In this document: positions 42,522 to 51,207 of the stretch, piece by piece
How the letters are laid out: the number at the start of each line of letters is the position of its first letter
Numbering within the stretch: position 1 is the stretch's first letter
Assembly: GCA_003599395.1 (NCBI GenBank)
Contig: QZJX01000046.1
Location: forward strand, 1-56,448
DNA length: 56,448 bases
From: Ignavibacteriales bacterium
GTDB lineage: Bacteria > Bacteroidota > Ignavibacteria > Ignavibacteriales > Melioribacteraceae
Direction of reading: 5' to 3'
Notes under the pieces: model-generated
What the model was told of the DNA's origin: nothing
What the model saw: the letters and a program-made list of their open reading frames with translations, nothing else
Databases searched by the model: none
Program-made: the position numbers and the translations under genes

Positions 42522-44882
42522 ATGAAAAGGAAAATTACTTTACTTCTTTTAGTTTTATTATTTACTTCGATCAATTTAAATGCTCAGCTTACAGATTTGG
42601 TTGGACCAAACAAATATTCAGAATTTGAAATTTACATGGACAACGACAGTCTTTGGTATTCAACATCTATTACTGTACAATTTAAAGGCAGAACAATTGA
42701 GTTGCCGGCGGGTGCTACTAATGCATCCACTTCGGACATTATCAAACCTAACACCCGTAATATACTTCAATCGGTAAAACAAAAATATGGAAATTTCAGA
42801 TTGGAAAAAGTTTTTAAAAATTCATCATGGGGTGATACACTCGGTGTTGATAGAAATACCGGAAGGCAGGTTAAATTAAGAAATTTATCACAGTTTTATA
42901 AACTAATTTTTGATGAATTGATATGTGTTGACAGCTTGATTAATGAGTTAAAAGTATTTCCGGAGATTGTTTCTGCAGATAGACCATCGATTGTTACACT
43001 TCATTATGTGCCAAGTGACTATTCTCCGACCGAACAGTGGTCGTTGGATAAAATTGGGGCAACAAGGGCATGGGATATTACAACCGGTAATGAGCAAGTT
43101 AAGATTGCCGTGGTTGATTTTTTTGAGAGAAATGATCTCGATATACATAATGAGCTCCAGGGAAAAATTTCTTATAATCCTGAAAATCTCTCTAAAGATC
43201 ATGGACAAATTGTCGCCGGTGCCATAGCTGCTTATACGGATAATGGTACCGGTATTGCTAGTATTGGTTTTAATTCTAAAGTGATGCTATTTGAGGGGAA
43301 TACTGCATCAGCTGTAAATAATGCTCTTAACGCAGAGCCTTTGCCTGAAATAATAAACTGTAGCTGGGGACAAACTAAGACCTACGCATTAGATACCGTA
43401 ATCTATAATGCCTTGAAACAAGGAGTGATAGTTGTAGCATCTGCCGGAAATGGTCTCCAAGATGAGGGAACCATACCAAGGGTAAAATATCCAGCCGCTT
43501 ATAATTTCAAAGATATTTTACCGGGTATTGATAGACAAGTCATAGCCGTTTCCGCAACTATGTTAGAAAATAATGAAGAAGTATTTGCGCACGATGGTTA
43601 CGGAAGGTGGAATTACAGTCCGGAAGACCATCCGGGTGTTTTCCCAGAAGAAGCATTCATAGACTTTTCAGCTCCTGGTGTAAATATCAAGGTTCTTCAT
43701 TCAACTATTCAAAACCAATACGATCACGTCAGCGGAACATCATTATCTGCTCCAATAGTTGCTGGTACAATCGCACTTATGAAATCCGTTAATCCAAGTT
43801 TAACTCCGGAAGCAGCTTTCGAAATATTAAAAAACACGGCTGAAAAAATAGGTATGGATCCTTATAATTATCAAATAGACGGTGGATGGAACCAATATAT
43901 GGGATACGGAAGAATTAATGCACATAACGCTGTTAATGTGGCATCGGGGGCACCTTATCCACCTAAGAATTTATATGTAACAACTAGTTCAACTGTGGGA
44001 ATTTTTTCTGGTACTTTTTCAGCAGAAGCTCAACTAAACTGGTTAGCTAATAGCGAACCGGATTTAGATTACTATAAAGTTTATAAAGCTGTAACCACGG
44101 GTTCAGAACCAGCATATAATAGTTATGTGGAAGTTTGTACAAGTACAACAAATTCAGCTACAGTTTCAGTAAATGATTTTGGAGACAGTACAAAAATATA
44201 CTATAGAATAGCAGCAGTGGATACAGAGGGAAAGGAATCGGTTTTATCTGAACCCAAATGGGATTGGGCGCCTCCATCACCTCCGACAATTAATATTACC
44301 CCTTCAGGAGGACATCCAAAGATTTCTTGGACTGCTGTTTCGGGAATGACACATAGAGTATACAAAAAAATTGATTGGGATAAAAGATATAATCTGACTC
44401 CCACTTGGAACGCCCTTACTATTGAATTAACAGGGTCTTATTATGTTGATGAGACCATTGATTGGGATGGAACTCATGTGTCTAATGAACTTGATGTTTA
44501 TTATAAAGTGACGAAAAGACGAAACGAGAATCTTATATCAAATTTTTCAAATATTGAAAAAGTTTGGATAGAGGGTGAGCCCCTAAACAAAAAGGGGACA
44601 GAGCAGGAGGGCATTCCCACTATTTATTCATTATCACAAAACTATCCTAACCCTTTCAACCCTACGACTGTAATAAAATATCAACTCCCCGAAGCAGTAA
44701 ACGTAACAATAAAATTATACGATATGCTTGGCAGAGAAGTAAAAGAATTTATCAATGATACACAAGAAGCCGGATATTATGAATTAACTTTTGACGGAAG
44801 CGATCTTTCAAGCGGAACTTATATTTACAGAATTACTGCTGGTGATTTTACGGATTCAAAAAAACTTTTACTCCTCAAATAA
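42522..44882 (+). CDS. Secreted S8 (subtilisin-like) serine peptidase with T9SS sorting domain
   Basis: A 786-residue protein. The signal peptide (about 1-22) ends in L-N-A-Q and a propeptide region follows. The subtilase domain (about 165-480) shows the catalytic Asp in I-A-V-V-D-F-F near residue 196, the His in S-K-D-H-G-Q-I near 226 and the Ser in G-T-S-L-S-A-P near 408-414. Two FN3-like domains (about 490-690) precede the sorting domain (about 705-786, [10 protein letters not shown]). This sorting domain is a plain one without palindrome. GAGGT stands upstream of the ATG; it follows the Kelch gene by 13 bases and is probably co-transcribed. Confidence 0.92.
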   Translation: MKRKITLLLLVLLFTSINLNAQLTDLVGPNKYSEFEIYMDNDSLWYSTSITVQFKGRTIELPAGATNASTSDIIKPNTRNILQSVKQKYGNFRLEKVFKNSSWGDTLGVDRNTGRQVKLRNLSQFYKLIFDELICVDSLINELKVFPEIVSADRPSIVTLHYVPSDYSPTEQWSLDKIGATRAWDITTGNEQVKIAVVDFFERNDLDIHNELQGKISYNPENLSKDHGQIVAGAIAAYTDNGTGIASIGFNSKVMLFEGNTASAVNNALNAEPLPEIINCSWGQTKTYALDTVIYNALKQGVIVVASAGNGLQDEGTIPRVKYPAAYNFKDILPGIDRQVIAVSATMLENNEEVFAHDGYGRWNYSPEDHPGVFPEEAFIDFSAPGVNIKVLHSTIQNQYDHVSGTSLSAPIVAGTIALMKSVNPSLTPEAAFEILKNTAEKIGMDPYNYQIDGGWNQYMGYGRINAHNAVNVASGAPYPPKNLYVTTSSTVGIFSGTFSAEAQLNWLANSEPDLDYYKVYKAVTTGSEPAYNSYVEVCTSTTNSATVSVNDFGDSTKIYYRIAAVDTEGKESVLSEPKWDWAPPSPPTINITPSGGHPKISWTAVSGMTHRVYKKIDWDKRYNLTPTWNALTIELTGSYYVDETIDWDGTHVSNELDVYYKVTKRRNENLISNFSNIEKVWIEGEPLNKKGTEQEGIPTIYSLSQNYPNPFNPTTVIKYQLPEAVNVTIKLYDMLGREVKEFINDTQEAGYYELTFDGSDLSSGTYIYRITAGDFTDSKKLLLLK

Positions 44883-44899
44883 ATTCTTGCTTATCTGTC

Positions 44900-44935
44900 A
44901 GAGATTCCATCCGTTAACCAACGGGTGGAATCTCT
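44900..44935. terminator. Perfect 16-bp hairpin between convergent genes, copy of a dispersed repeat
   Basis: A 16-base arm at 44900-44915 (AGAGATTCCATCCGTT) pairs with 44920-44935 around AACC, with one G-T pair. It separates the S8 gene stop (44882) from the TonB-receptor stop (44944) and would serve both. The left arm is identical over 16 bases to 40822-40837. Confidence 0.75.
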
Positions 44936-44943
44936 ATGTATAC

Positions 44944-47349
44944 TTAAAACCCCGCACGCAATGATAGTATAAAATTCCTTCCCGGTGCTGCCAATCCGGA
45001 ACTATATGGTCTGTATCTTTGATCGGTTATATTTTCTATACCGCCGCTTATAAATAACAAATCACTGAATTGATAACTCATTTTCAAGTTAAGTGTGTAC
45101 CAGCTTGGTGAATAAGGATTTCCGTTTTCGTCTTCCGTATATAGATAAGTTTTACCTCTTTCTTCTTCGGCAAGATTATCATAGCTAACTTCACCATTAT
45201 ATACAGCATACAAATCCATTTTTAATCTTTGTGCGGAAAATGTTAAATGAGTTGAGCCGAACCAAGGACCCGCATGTCTAAGCGGACTTTTACTTCCGTC
45301 GTCAAGTTCTTCTTCACCTTGTTGATAATTGAAACGAGTTGAAAATCCGAATCCCGCGGGAAGTTTTAATTCCACACCTGTTTGAATTCCCCAAACATAA
45401 GCGCTCGCCGCATTTTGTATGGCTTGAATTTGACTGAGTTCGCCCGAATAGATTAAACTATCTAAACCGTTTAATGAATAATTTCTTCTTACCATTGCAT
45501 CATCAAGAAAAGTATAATAACCGGTTAAATCAATTTTCATAAAATCGTTAAAGACTTTTGCTATACCAAGCTCAGCGTTATATGCATATTCGGCTTTAAG
45601 ATCTGGATTTGGGATAACAACGCTACCCGGTTCGGAATCAAAAACTTTTCCCACGTCATCTATGTTTGGTGAACGGAAACCGCTTGAAAGATTTAATCCT
45701 ATCGACCATGATTTGTCGGGAGAATAAACTAAACCAATACTTCCTGTTAATGCGCCGTTATTTAATTCTGTTTTTGTAAACGGAAAAGGATAAAATGTTG
45801 TATCAAACTCGGCATTTATGTTAAAGTAATTGTACCGCGCCCCGGCTTGTAATAGTAAATTTTGACTCATCTTAAATTGATAAGTTAAATATGCGGCATA
45901 GGATGACCAGTTTGATTGCGGATATCTTGAAGGTCCGGGAAGAATATCTCTTGTTAAAATATTTTCATCAGTTCCGGTTGAAGCTACATCATTGTAAACA
46001 AATTCTAATCCGTAAATAAGATTATGTTTTTGATCTAACGATTTATTGAAATCAAAGTTAATCGAGTATGCATTTACTTTTTCGATTCTGCTTCTTCTTA
46101 TGTCATCATTAAAATCTCTGTCGATTCTGCTTTCTTCGAAAAATTGATGAGCCAACCGAATTGTCATATCATCATAAACCGAATTATTGTATTGATTTGT
46201 AATTTCCAAATTATTCATCATCCATTTTTGTGGACCGTAATACCATTCGGCACTTCTCGGCAAACCGTTTCTTGTTCTAATTAATCTGTCATAACGATCA
46301 TAGTTAGATGTTATCGAATAATGGAAACCGTAACTCAAGTTCCAATTTTCATTAGGTTTGTATCTTAGCTTTTGCATTAAGTTAATTTGTGAATAACCGG
46401 TTGGTGTTTGTAATTCGGGATCATCGTTTTCGAAAACTTTATCTTCGCCATTGATTCGTTTTACATAAAACGGTTTAAGATATTCATCGGGTCCAACGGA
46501 TCCCATTTTCAAATCACCGTAATCGGTGTGTGTTATACTTGTAATCAGCGCAAAGTTTTTCCAGCCGAGATTTATATCAATGTGACCTGTAAATTCATTG
46601 TTAGCAGTCGAGTGACGCACGGATGAATTTCCCTTAATAAAAATTGATTCATTTAATGAAAACTGAGGATTCAAAGTGTAGAAACTCATTACACCGCCGA
46701 TTGCATCGCTTCCATATAAAATAGAACCGGGACCGAACATTACCTCGGCTCTTTCAATTGAAAAGGGATCAAGTGAAATTACATTCTGCAAATTTCCGCT
46801 TCGGAATATTGCAGTATTCATTCGTATTCCATCGACTGCAATTAATAAACGGTTTGTCGCAAAGCCACGAATCATTGGGCTTCCACCGCCTTGCTGACTT
46901 TTCTGAATGAAAACTTCACCGGAGATGTTCAACAAATCGGCGGCTGTTTGCGGATTTTGCAAAGCTAAATCCTTAGGAGTTACCATTGAAACTTTTGTGG
47001 GATTTTCTCTATTAAGTTGATTCCATTTAGTTGCAGAAACAACTATTTGATCCAACGAGATATTTGTTGCTTCTAAACGTATTAAAAATTCAAGTTCTTC
47101 AATTTCAGAAAAAGTAAAACGCTCTGTTTTATATCCCAGCATTTGAAATGCGATAACTTCCGATCTATTAAATTTAGATAGATCTGCTTTCCCGGATGCA
47201 TTAGTTACGGTAAAAGTCTTAGGACTTTCACTCGAAATATTTACAAGTTCAAGCGGGTGATCGGTATCTTTATCAATTATAGTTACTACTTGTGCAATAT
47301 TATATGTAAATAATGCCGATAAAAAGAACGGTATAACAAATCTCTTCAT
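44944..47349 (-). CDS. TonB-dependent outer-membrane receptor (hemoglobin/heme-receptor type)
   Basis: An 801-residue protein. After the signal peptide (about 1-20) comes a carboxypeptidase-regulatory-like domain (about 24-100). The plug (about 110-230) carries S-P-M-I-R-G-F-A-T-N-R-L-L-I-A-V-D-G-I-R-M and I-L-Y-G-S-D-A-I-G-G, the typical receptor motif, and the 22-strand barrel ends R-N-F-I-L-S-L-R-A-G-F. The plug resembles TonB receptors for heme, hemoglobin or metal complexes; the ligand is not proved. ATG 47349 has GAGGAA just upstream, so it is preferred over an ATG seven codons earlier. A small exported-like protein is divergently encoded. Confidence 0.88.
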   Translation of the reverse strand: MKRFVIPFFLSALFTYNIAQVVTIIDKDTDHPLELVNISSESPKTFTVTNASGKADLSKFNRSEVIAFQMLGYKTERFTFSEIEELEFLIRLEATNISLDQIVVSATKWNQLNRENPTKVSMVTPKDLALQNPQTAADLLNISGEVFIQKSQQGGGSPMIRGFATNRLLIAVDGIRMNTAIFRSGNLQNVISLDPFSIERAEVMFGPGSILYGSDAIGGVMSFYTLNPQFSLNESIFIKGNSSVRHSTANNEFTGHIDINLGWKNFALITSITHTDYGDLKMGSVGPDEYLKPFYVKRINGEDKVFENDDPELQTPTGYSQINLMQKLRYKPNENWNLSYGFHYSITSNYDRYDRLIRTRNGLPRSAEWYYGPQKWMMNNLEITNQYNNSVYDDMTIRLAHQFFEESRIDRDFNDDIRRSRIEKVNAYSINFDFNKSLDQKHNLIYGLEFVYNDVASTGTDENILTRDILPGPSRYPQSNWSSYAAYLTYQFKMSQNLLLQAGARYNYFNINAEFDTTFYPFPFTKTELNNGALTGSIGLVYSPDKSWSIGLNLSSGFRSPNIDDVGKVFDSEPGSVVIPNPDLKAEYAYNAELGIAKVFNDFMKIDLTGYYTFLDDAMVRRNYSLNGLDSLIYSGELSQIQAIQNAASAYVWGIQTGVELKLPAGFGFSTRFNYQQGEEELDDGSKSPLRHAGPWFGSTHLTFSAQRLKMDLYAVYNGEVSYDNLAEEERGKTYLYTEDENGNPYSPSWYTLNLKMSYQFSDLLFISGGIENITDQRYRPYSSGLAAPGRNFILSLRAGF

Positions 47350-47471
47350 TAATTTCCTCAGAAAAACCAACAGTTACTTTTAATATTCATTTCTAAGTTA
47401 ATAATACTATCTCTAAAATTTGATTTTATCTATTTCTTTTTCGTTAAATTTCATATGGCAAAATATTTTTC

Positions 47472-47879
47472 TTGCCGGGAATAGGAAAAGTGTTTCTTAC
47501 ATCATTTCATAGAGCAATTTTTAGTAGAAAAGAATTTTCATTTTTTACAGTTTTTTTACTGTCACTTCAATTTTTACACTACGGATTAATATTTTCTTCC
47601 CAAGACTATCTGTTGTATAAATCACCGTCGAATCAAAAAGATACTATAATTAATGTTCTTCAGCATAACCTAGGCGATGAGTGCATTTTAATAGAGAATT
47701 CAAAAGCTTCCACTAAATCCGAACAGAGCTTTACAAAAACTCCTTTCATATCACCAAACAATTCTGAAAATATTATCAACAGATTCTGTAAGAAATATTT
47801 TCCGATGTATTCAGTTTCTTCAGTATCGATAGATTATAAATTTAGTAATCCCCGAAGTCCGCCTTTATTATTTATATAA
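47472..47879 (+). CDS. Small hypothetical protein next to the TonB receptor
   Basis: A 135-residue protein with one hydrophobic stretch (about 23-42, L-L-S-L-Q-F-L-H-Y-G-L-I-F). The tail reads N-P-R-S-P-P-L-L-F-I. Small proteins with an S-P-P or P-P-P end are often found beside metal or heme TonB receptors in Bacteroidota, but the match is loose. The start is TTG at 47472 or GTG at 47490; neither has a convincing ribosome site. Function unknown. Confidence 0.45.
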   Translation: MPGIGKVFLTSFHRAIFSRKEFSFFTVFLLSLQFLHYGLIFSSQDYLLYKSPSNQKDTIINVLQHNLGDECILIENSKASTKSEQSFTKTPFISPNNSENIINRFCKKYFPMYSVSSVSIDYKFSNPRSPPLLFI

Positions 47880-47944
47880 TGTTCGTTTTAATGCATCATC
47901 GAGAAAGGATGCAAATTCAATTATAATTTAATAAGGGAGAAAAA

Positions 47945-48061
47945 ATGAGACCTCGGGAATCAAATAATAAAAGAACATCCAAAGATCTAGTAAAAGATTT
48001 ATCCGTATTGTTTTCACCGTTTATATTAATAGTATTACTCTATTTATTGTTCTTTGCATAA
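47945..48061 (+). CDS. 38-residue single-helix membrane protein
   Basis: A short frame M-R-P-R-E-S-N-N-K-R-T-S-K-D then a basic stretch and a single hydrophobic helix (about 20-38) ending in L-L-F-F-A. AAGGGAG lies 5 bases upstream of the ATG, an almost perfect ribosome site, and the next gene starts 21 bases after its stop. The good signal and coupling make it a likely real gene, probably a small inner-membrane protein. No family recognised. Confidence 0.7.
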   Translation: MRPRESNNKRTSKDLVKDLSVLFSPFILIVLLYLLFFA

Positions 48062-48082
48062 TAGTTTAACAGGGGTAAAGCC

Positions 48083-48538
48083 ATGAAATATTTAAAAAGA
48101 ATCTTGATTGCGTTGTGTGCTTTTTACTTTGTAACTACACTTCAATCGTTTTCTCAAGAACTTACTGTCTATCAGTTTATCGGTAAAACCAAATCCGATG
48201 TAATTAAACAATATGGAAAACCCATTCATTCAGACGAATCAAATCCGGATATGGTTTGTATTTTTTATAAGAAAAATCAAGATACTATGATCTTTGTCAG
48301 CGATAAAACTTCGGTTTATCAGGTAGATGCAATGAAGTTTTATCCTACTGAAGCTGCAGCTTTAACGGCATTAAATAGTGCTGTTCAAACAGCTATCTCT
48401 CAAAGTTTTTCTCCGGATACACTTTCATCAAGTAGTTTTAAACTGTATAAGCCCGGAGTTGAATTTAACATTTCGGTCAATAAAGCGTCATCGGGAACCG
48501 ATTACCAGGTTAAATTACATGCAGCACATAAGGAATAG
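48083..48538 (+). CDS. Secreted hypothetical protein
   Basis: A 151-residue protein with a signal peptide (about 1-24, ending F-S-Q). The body has Y-Q-F-I-G-K-T-K-S-D-V-I-K-Q-Y-G-K-P near residues 30-47. This looks like a SmpA/BamE-type motif (G-x-x-x-x-x-V-x-x-x-x-G-x-P), used to anchor small envelope proteins to a partner. The resemblance is to the motif only. It follows the 38-residue gene by 21 bases. Confidence 0.6.
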   Translation: MKYLKRILIALCAFYFVTTLQSFSQELTVYQFIGKTKSDVIKQYGKPIHSDESNPDMVCIFYKKNQDTMIFVSDKTSVYQVDAMKFYPTEAAALTALNSAVQTAISQSFSPDTLSSSSFKLYKPGVEFNISVNKASSGTDYQVKLHAAHKE

Positions 48539-48618
48539 CTATTGCTATTAATTTTAATGGAAGTTAATTCGAAACGTTTAGCGGGAATTCAATGATTGTT
48601 TTTTGAGTTCCCGTTTTA

Positions 48619-49002
48619 TTAACAGATTATGTGAGAGATTAGAATTAGATTGACTATCCCGGTGAGTGCAAAGCCGATCATTATTATGAAGGAAAATTTT
48701 AAGCTAAAAACATTTACGGATTTTTTAAGAAAATATATATGCAAGAATAAATGAATCACGGCAAACAAATTAAATAGTATAAAAAATTCATAAAAGCATA
48801 GAATAAAAACAGAATAAACATAGCCAACTAAAATTGACGGAAGCGGTAAGTGTAGATATAAATAAATTCTTTTCTTTATAGGATCACTGACATTTTTAAG
48901 AATGGTTAACATCTTCCATTCATTTCTGTATATCGCTTCGATTTCATGAAATATAAAAAAGGCGAGATTTATAAGTGTTATTGTAAGTACTGTAGATCTC
49001 AA
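48619..49002 (-). CDS. Small membrane protein with H-E-I-E-A-I-Y-R-N-E-W motif
   Basis: A 127-residue protein with four predicted helices (about 5-22, 52-72, 75-92, 100-122). F-H-E-I-E-A-I-Y-R-N-E-W-K-M-L near residues 18-32 is a strong, conserved-looking motif seen in small DUF6713-like membrane proteins. Function unknown. The start is TTG at 49002 with AGGA 9 bases upstream; there is no ATG before the motif. Confidence 0.6.
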   Translation of the reverse strand: MRSTVLTITLINLAFFIFHEIEAIYRNEWKMLTILKNVSDPIKKRIYLYLHLPLPSILVGYVYSVFILCFYEFFILFNLFAVIHLFLHIYFLKKSVNVFSLKFSFIIMIGFALTGIVNLILISHIIC

Positions 49003-49214
49003 AACAGAGTCCTACCTTTATAATTTCTAATTAAATTTTTCATAACTCGTTGTACAATTAATTGTTTACAACTTAAATTAAGAAAAATAATTTAAACTCG
49101 CACTAAAGAAATTTTTCTTAATTGATACAGATCATCTTTTTATTTGAATTGAGTCGGCGATTACTGATTGCGTAGCTACTTGTAAACGTTAAATAAAATT
49201 ACTTTTGTATAAAA

Positions 49215-51143
49215 CTATTTCAATAAAATCATTTTTCGAGTTTCTATAAAATTGCCGGATGTTAATCTATATAAATAAATTCCGCTAGGAAGATCGGATG
49301 CATCAAATACTATTTCATATTCACCGGGCTGCATTGACTTGTTGAGTAATGTTTTTATTTCTCTTCCGAGAATATCATAAACAATTAATTGTGTTTGTAG
49401 GGGACGAATATATTCGTCCCCTACATTTGGTAATGAGAATTTAATAGTTGTACTTGGGTTAAACGGATTCGGATAATTCTGTTCAAGTGAAAATTCTTTC
49501 GGTAATAATTTATCATTTACACCAGTTACTCCGATATTAATAGTATAAGATGACGACAACTCAGTTCTTTGGTTATTATACCAGCCCTCGAGTTTTAATT
49601 TGTATGTCCCGGAAATGTTTGATGAGATTAAATAATTATTTTCAATCCGATTAACATTCACGTTTTCACTATCGACAACCAAAGTCAAAGAATCAATATT
49701 TATTAAAGAATTATAAAAATCGGAAGTGCTAATTATTTTTTCTTCGCTGATATCCATGTTTATTTCAACTTCATTCGGATCTTTCCAATCAATAGAAGAA
49801 TATTCTGTTGAAATATTATTATCAAACCAATTCCAACGTGTGTCAATCCAATTTTTTAGATATTGGATTTCGGATTCGTAAGTCTCTCCGACAAATTTAT
49901 TAGGCCAAACATAAGTTCCGAGCACAGGCCAACGTTCGAAGTTTCTTGTTTTTGCCTCATCGATATGAACGGTTAACGAATCAATTATTTCAAAGATTCT
50001 TTCTTTAGAGAATATTGTTGATTTAACATCACTCCAACGCTTCGCAAATTTATTAGCAAAGACCGGATCGTCAAACATTTTTTCCCACCAAAAAGGTTTT
50101 TGGAAAAAATCATCAGGAATCGGATAATAAATTTGAAATCCGTCGTCTTCCCAAGCTTCATAATAATCTATATTTCCGAAGGCAAGATTAAAATCCCAGA
50201 TCGGTCCCATCTTTAATGATGGATTAATATCATCTCTGTCCTTATATAAAAATGTACTTAACCGGTAAGCATCAACATTGCGGGGGAATTCATTCAAGAA
50301 AACATAATCTACAAATGTATTTATATCTATTATATCATAGTAACCGTCAAACGGATGAGAGTATTTATTAAGATACATAGTTGATTCAAAATTATAAATG
50401 AAGTCTTGCAAATACTCAATTTGCTGAGGCATAATATCTGTTTCTTTCGGGTAATCGTATTGATAAAAAACTCTTTGCCATGCGCCTGCAAAAGGAACAA
50501 ATGAAGATTCCCAACCTTCTATATTTGCGCCGTCTCGTTTATCAATTTTAAAAAGATAACCCCCGGTTAAAGATGTTCCCGATGTATCTTTTGATTCACA
50601 CTTTTTAATATCGACTCGATTTTTATCTCGTTTAATCTTTTCCATGAAAACATAGATGCCCATATATTCGTCATTTACTACTAACTCTACGAACTTAGTT
50701 CTTGTTGTGTAACGGTTAATTTCGTTTGAGAGTTTATAAATAAGAGCATTTCTAATAAGCGATTTATCGGAATAAGGTGCGTACAAAACCCAATCGGCTT
50801 CTTCGGGCATTCCTAAAAGAGAAACATCTAAATCTTCTTCTTCATCAATTCTTGTTTCAACCGCATATGATTTTTTATCGAAAGTTTGCGATGAAGAACC
50901 TCTTATTTCAATTCCGATTTTACCGTTATAGTGATTGAATTCATCGACTAGATTATTCCGTTCTCCTTCGCCGTTATAAATAATTCCCATATCAGCCATT
51001 ATCTTTGGTTCATCAACAATTGTTTGACCGTTTGTATTTATAACAATGATAGGCAAGTTCGATGAAGTGAAATTTACCTGAGAGAACAAGTCAGCACAAA
51101 AAAGAGTTAATAAAGCAGTGAATAAAACAACGAGCGTTTTCAT
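49215..51143 (-). CDS. Secreted CotH-type kinase family protein with T9SS sorting domain
   Basis: A 642-residue protein. A signal peptide (about 1-21) leads into a CotH domain (about 30-440): G-S-S-S-Q-T-F-D-K-K-S-Y near 78-89, D-K-S-L-I-R-N near 124-130, V-F-M-E-K-I-K-R-D near 164-172 and W-D-F-N-L-A-F-G near 316-323. CotH proteins are atypical protein kinases, first found on spore coats; secreted ones may phosphorylate other surface proteins. A beta domain (about 465-550) precedes the sorting domain (about 555-642). The sorting loop holds the most perfect 30-bp palindrome of the set. Confidence 0.87.
   Translation of the reverse strand: MKTLVVLFTALLTLFCADLFSQVNFTSSNLPIIVINTNGQTIVDEPKIMADMGIIYNGEGERNNLVDEFNHYNGKIGIEIRGSSSQTFDKKSYAVETRIDEEEDLDVSLLGMPEEADWVLYAPYSDKSLIRNALIYKLSNEINRYTTRTKFVELVVNDEYMGIYVFMEKIKRDKNRVDIKKCESKDTSGTSLTGGYLFKIDKRDGANIEGWESSFVPFAGAWQRVFYQYDYPKETDIMPQQIEYLQDFIYNFESTMYLNKYSHPFDGYYDIIDINTFVDYVFLNEFPRNVDAYRLSTFLYKDRDDINPSLKMGPIWDFNLAFGNIDYYEAWEDDGFQIYYPIPDDFFQKPFWWEKMFDDPVFANKFAKRWSDVKSTIFSKERIFEIIDSLTVHIDEAKTRNFERWPVLGTYVWPNKFVGETYESEIQYLKNWIDTRWNWFDNNISTEYSSIDWKDPNEVEINMDISEEKIISTSDFYNSLINIDSLTLVVDSENVNVNRIENNYLISSNISGTYKLKLEGWYNNQRTELSSSYTINIGVTGVNDKLLPKEFSLEQNYPNPFNPSTTIKFSLPNVGDEYIRPLQTQLIVYDILGREIKTLLNKSMQPGEYEIVFDASDLPSGIYLYRLTSGNFIETRKMILLK
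49396..49425. repeat. In-frame 30-bp palindrome in a T9SS sorting domain (copy 3, perfect)
   Basis: A perfect 30-bp palindrome (left half TGTAGGGGACGAATA at 49396-49410, right half its exact inverse at 49411-49425) inside the CotH sorting domain. It encodes V-G-D-E-Y-I-R-P-L-Q in the same frame and place as copies 1, 2 and 4. It is the clearest view of the element. Confidence 0.85.
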
Positions 51144-51207
51144 TTTTATATCATTGTTGAGTTAACCAAATATAAATAGATTAAAAGCAATATGCGGGGA
51201 TATAATT

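Noticed and set aside
42948-43792. Short frames of 60-86 codons on both strands inside the S8 peptidase gene
   Set aside because: They are out-of-frame readings of the peptidase domain, with low-complexity products.
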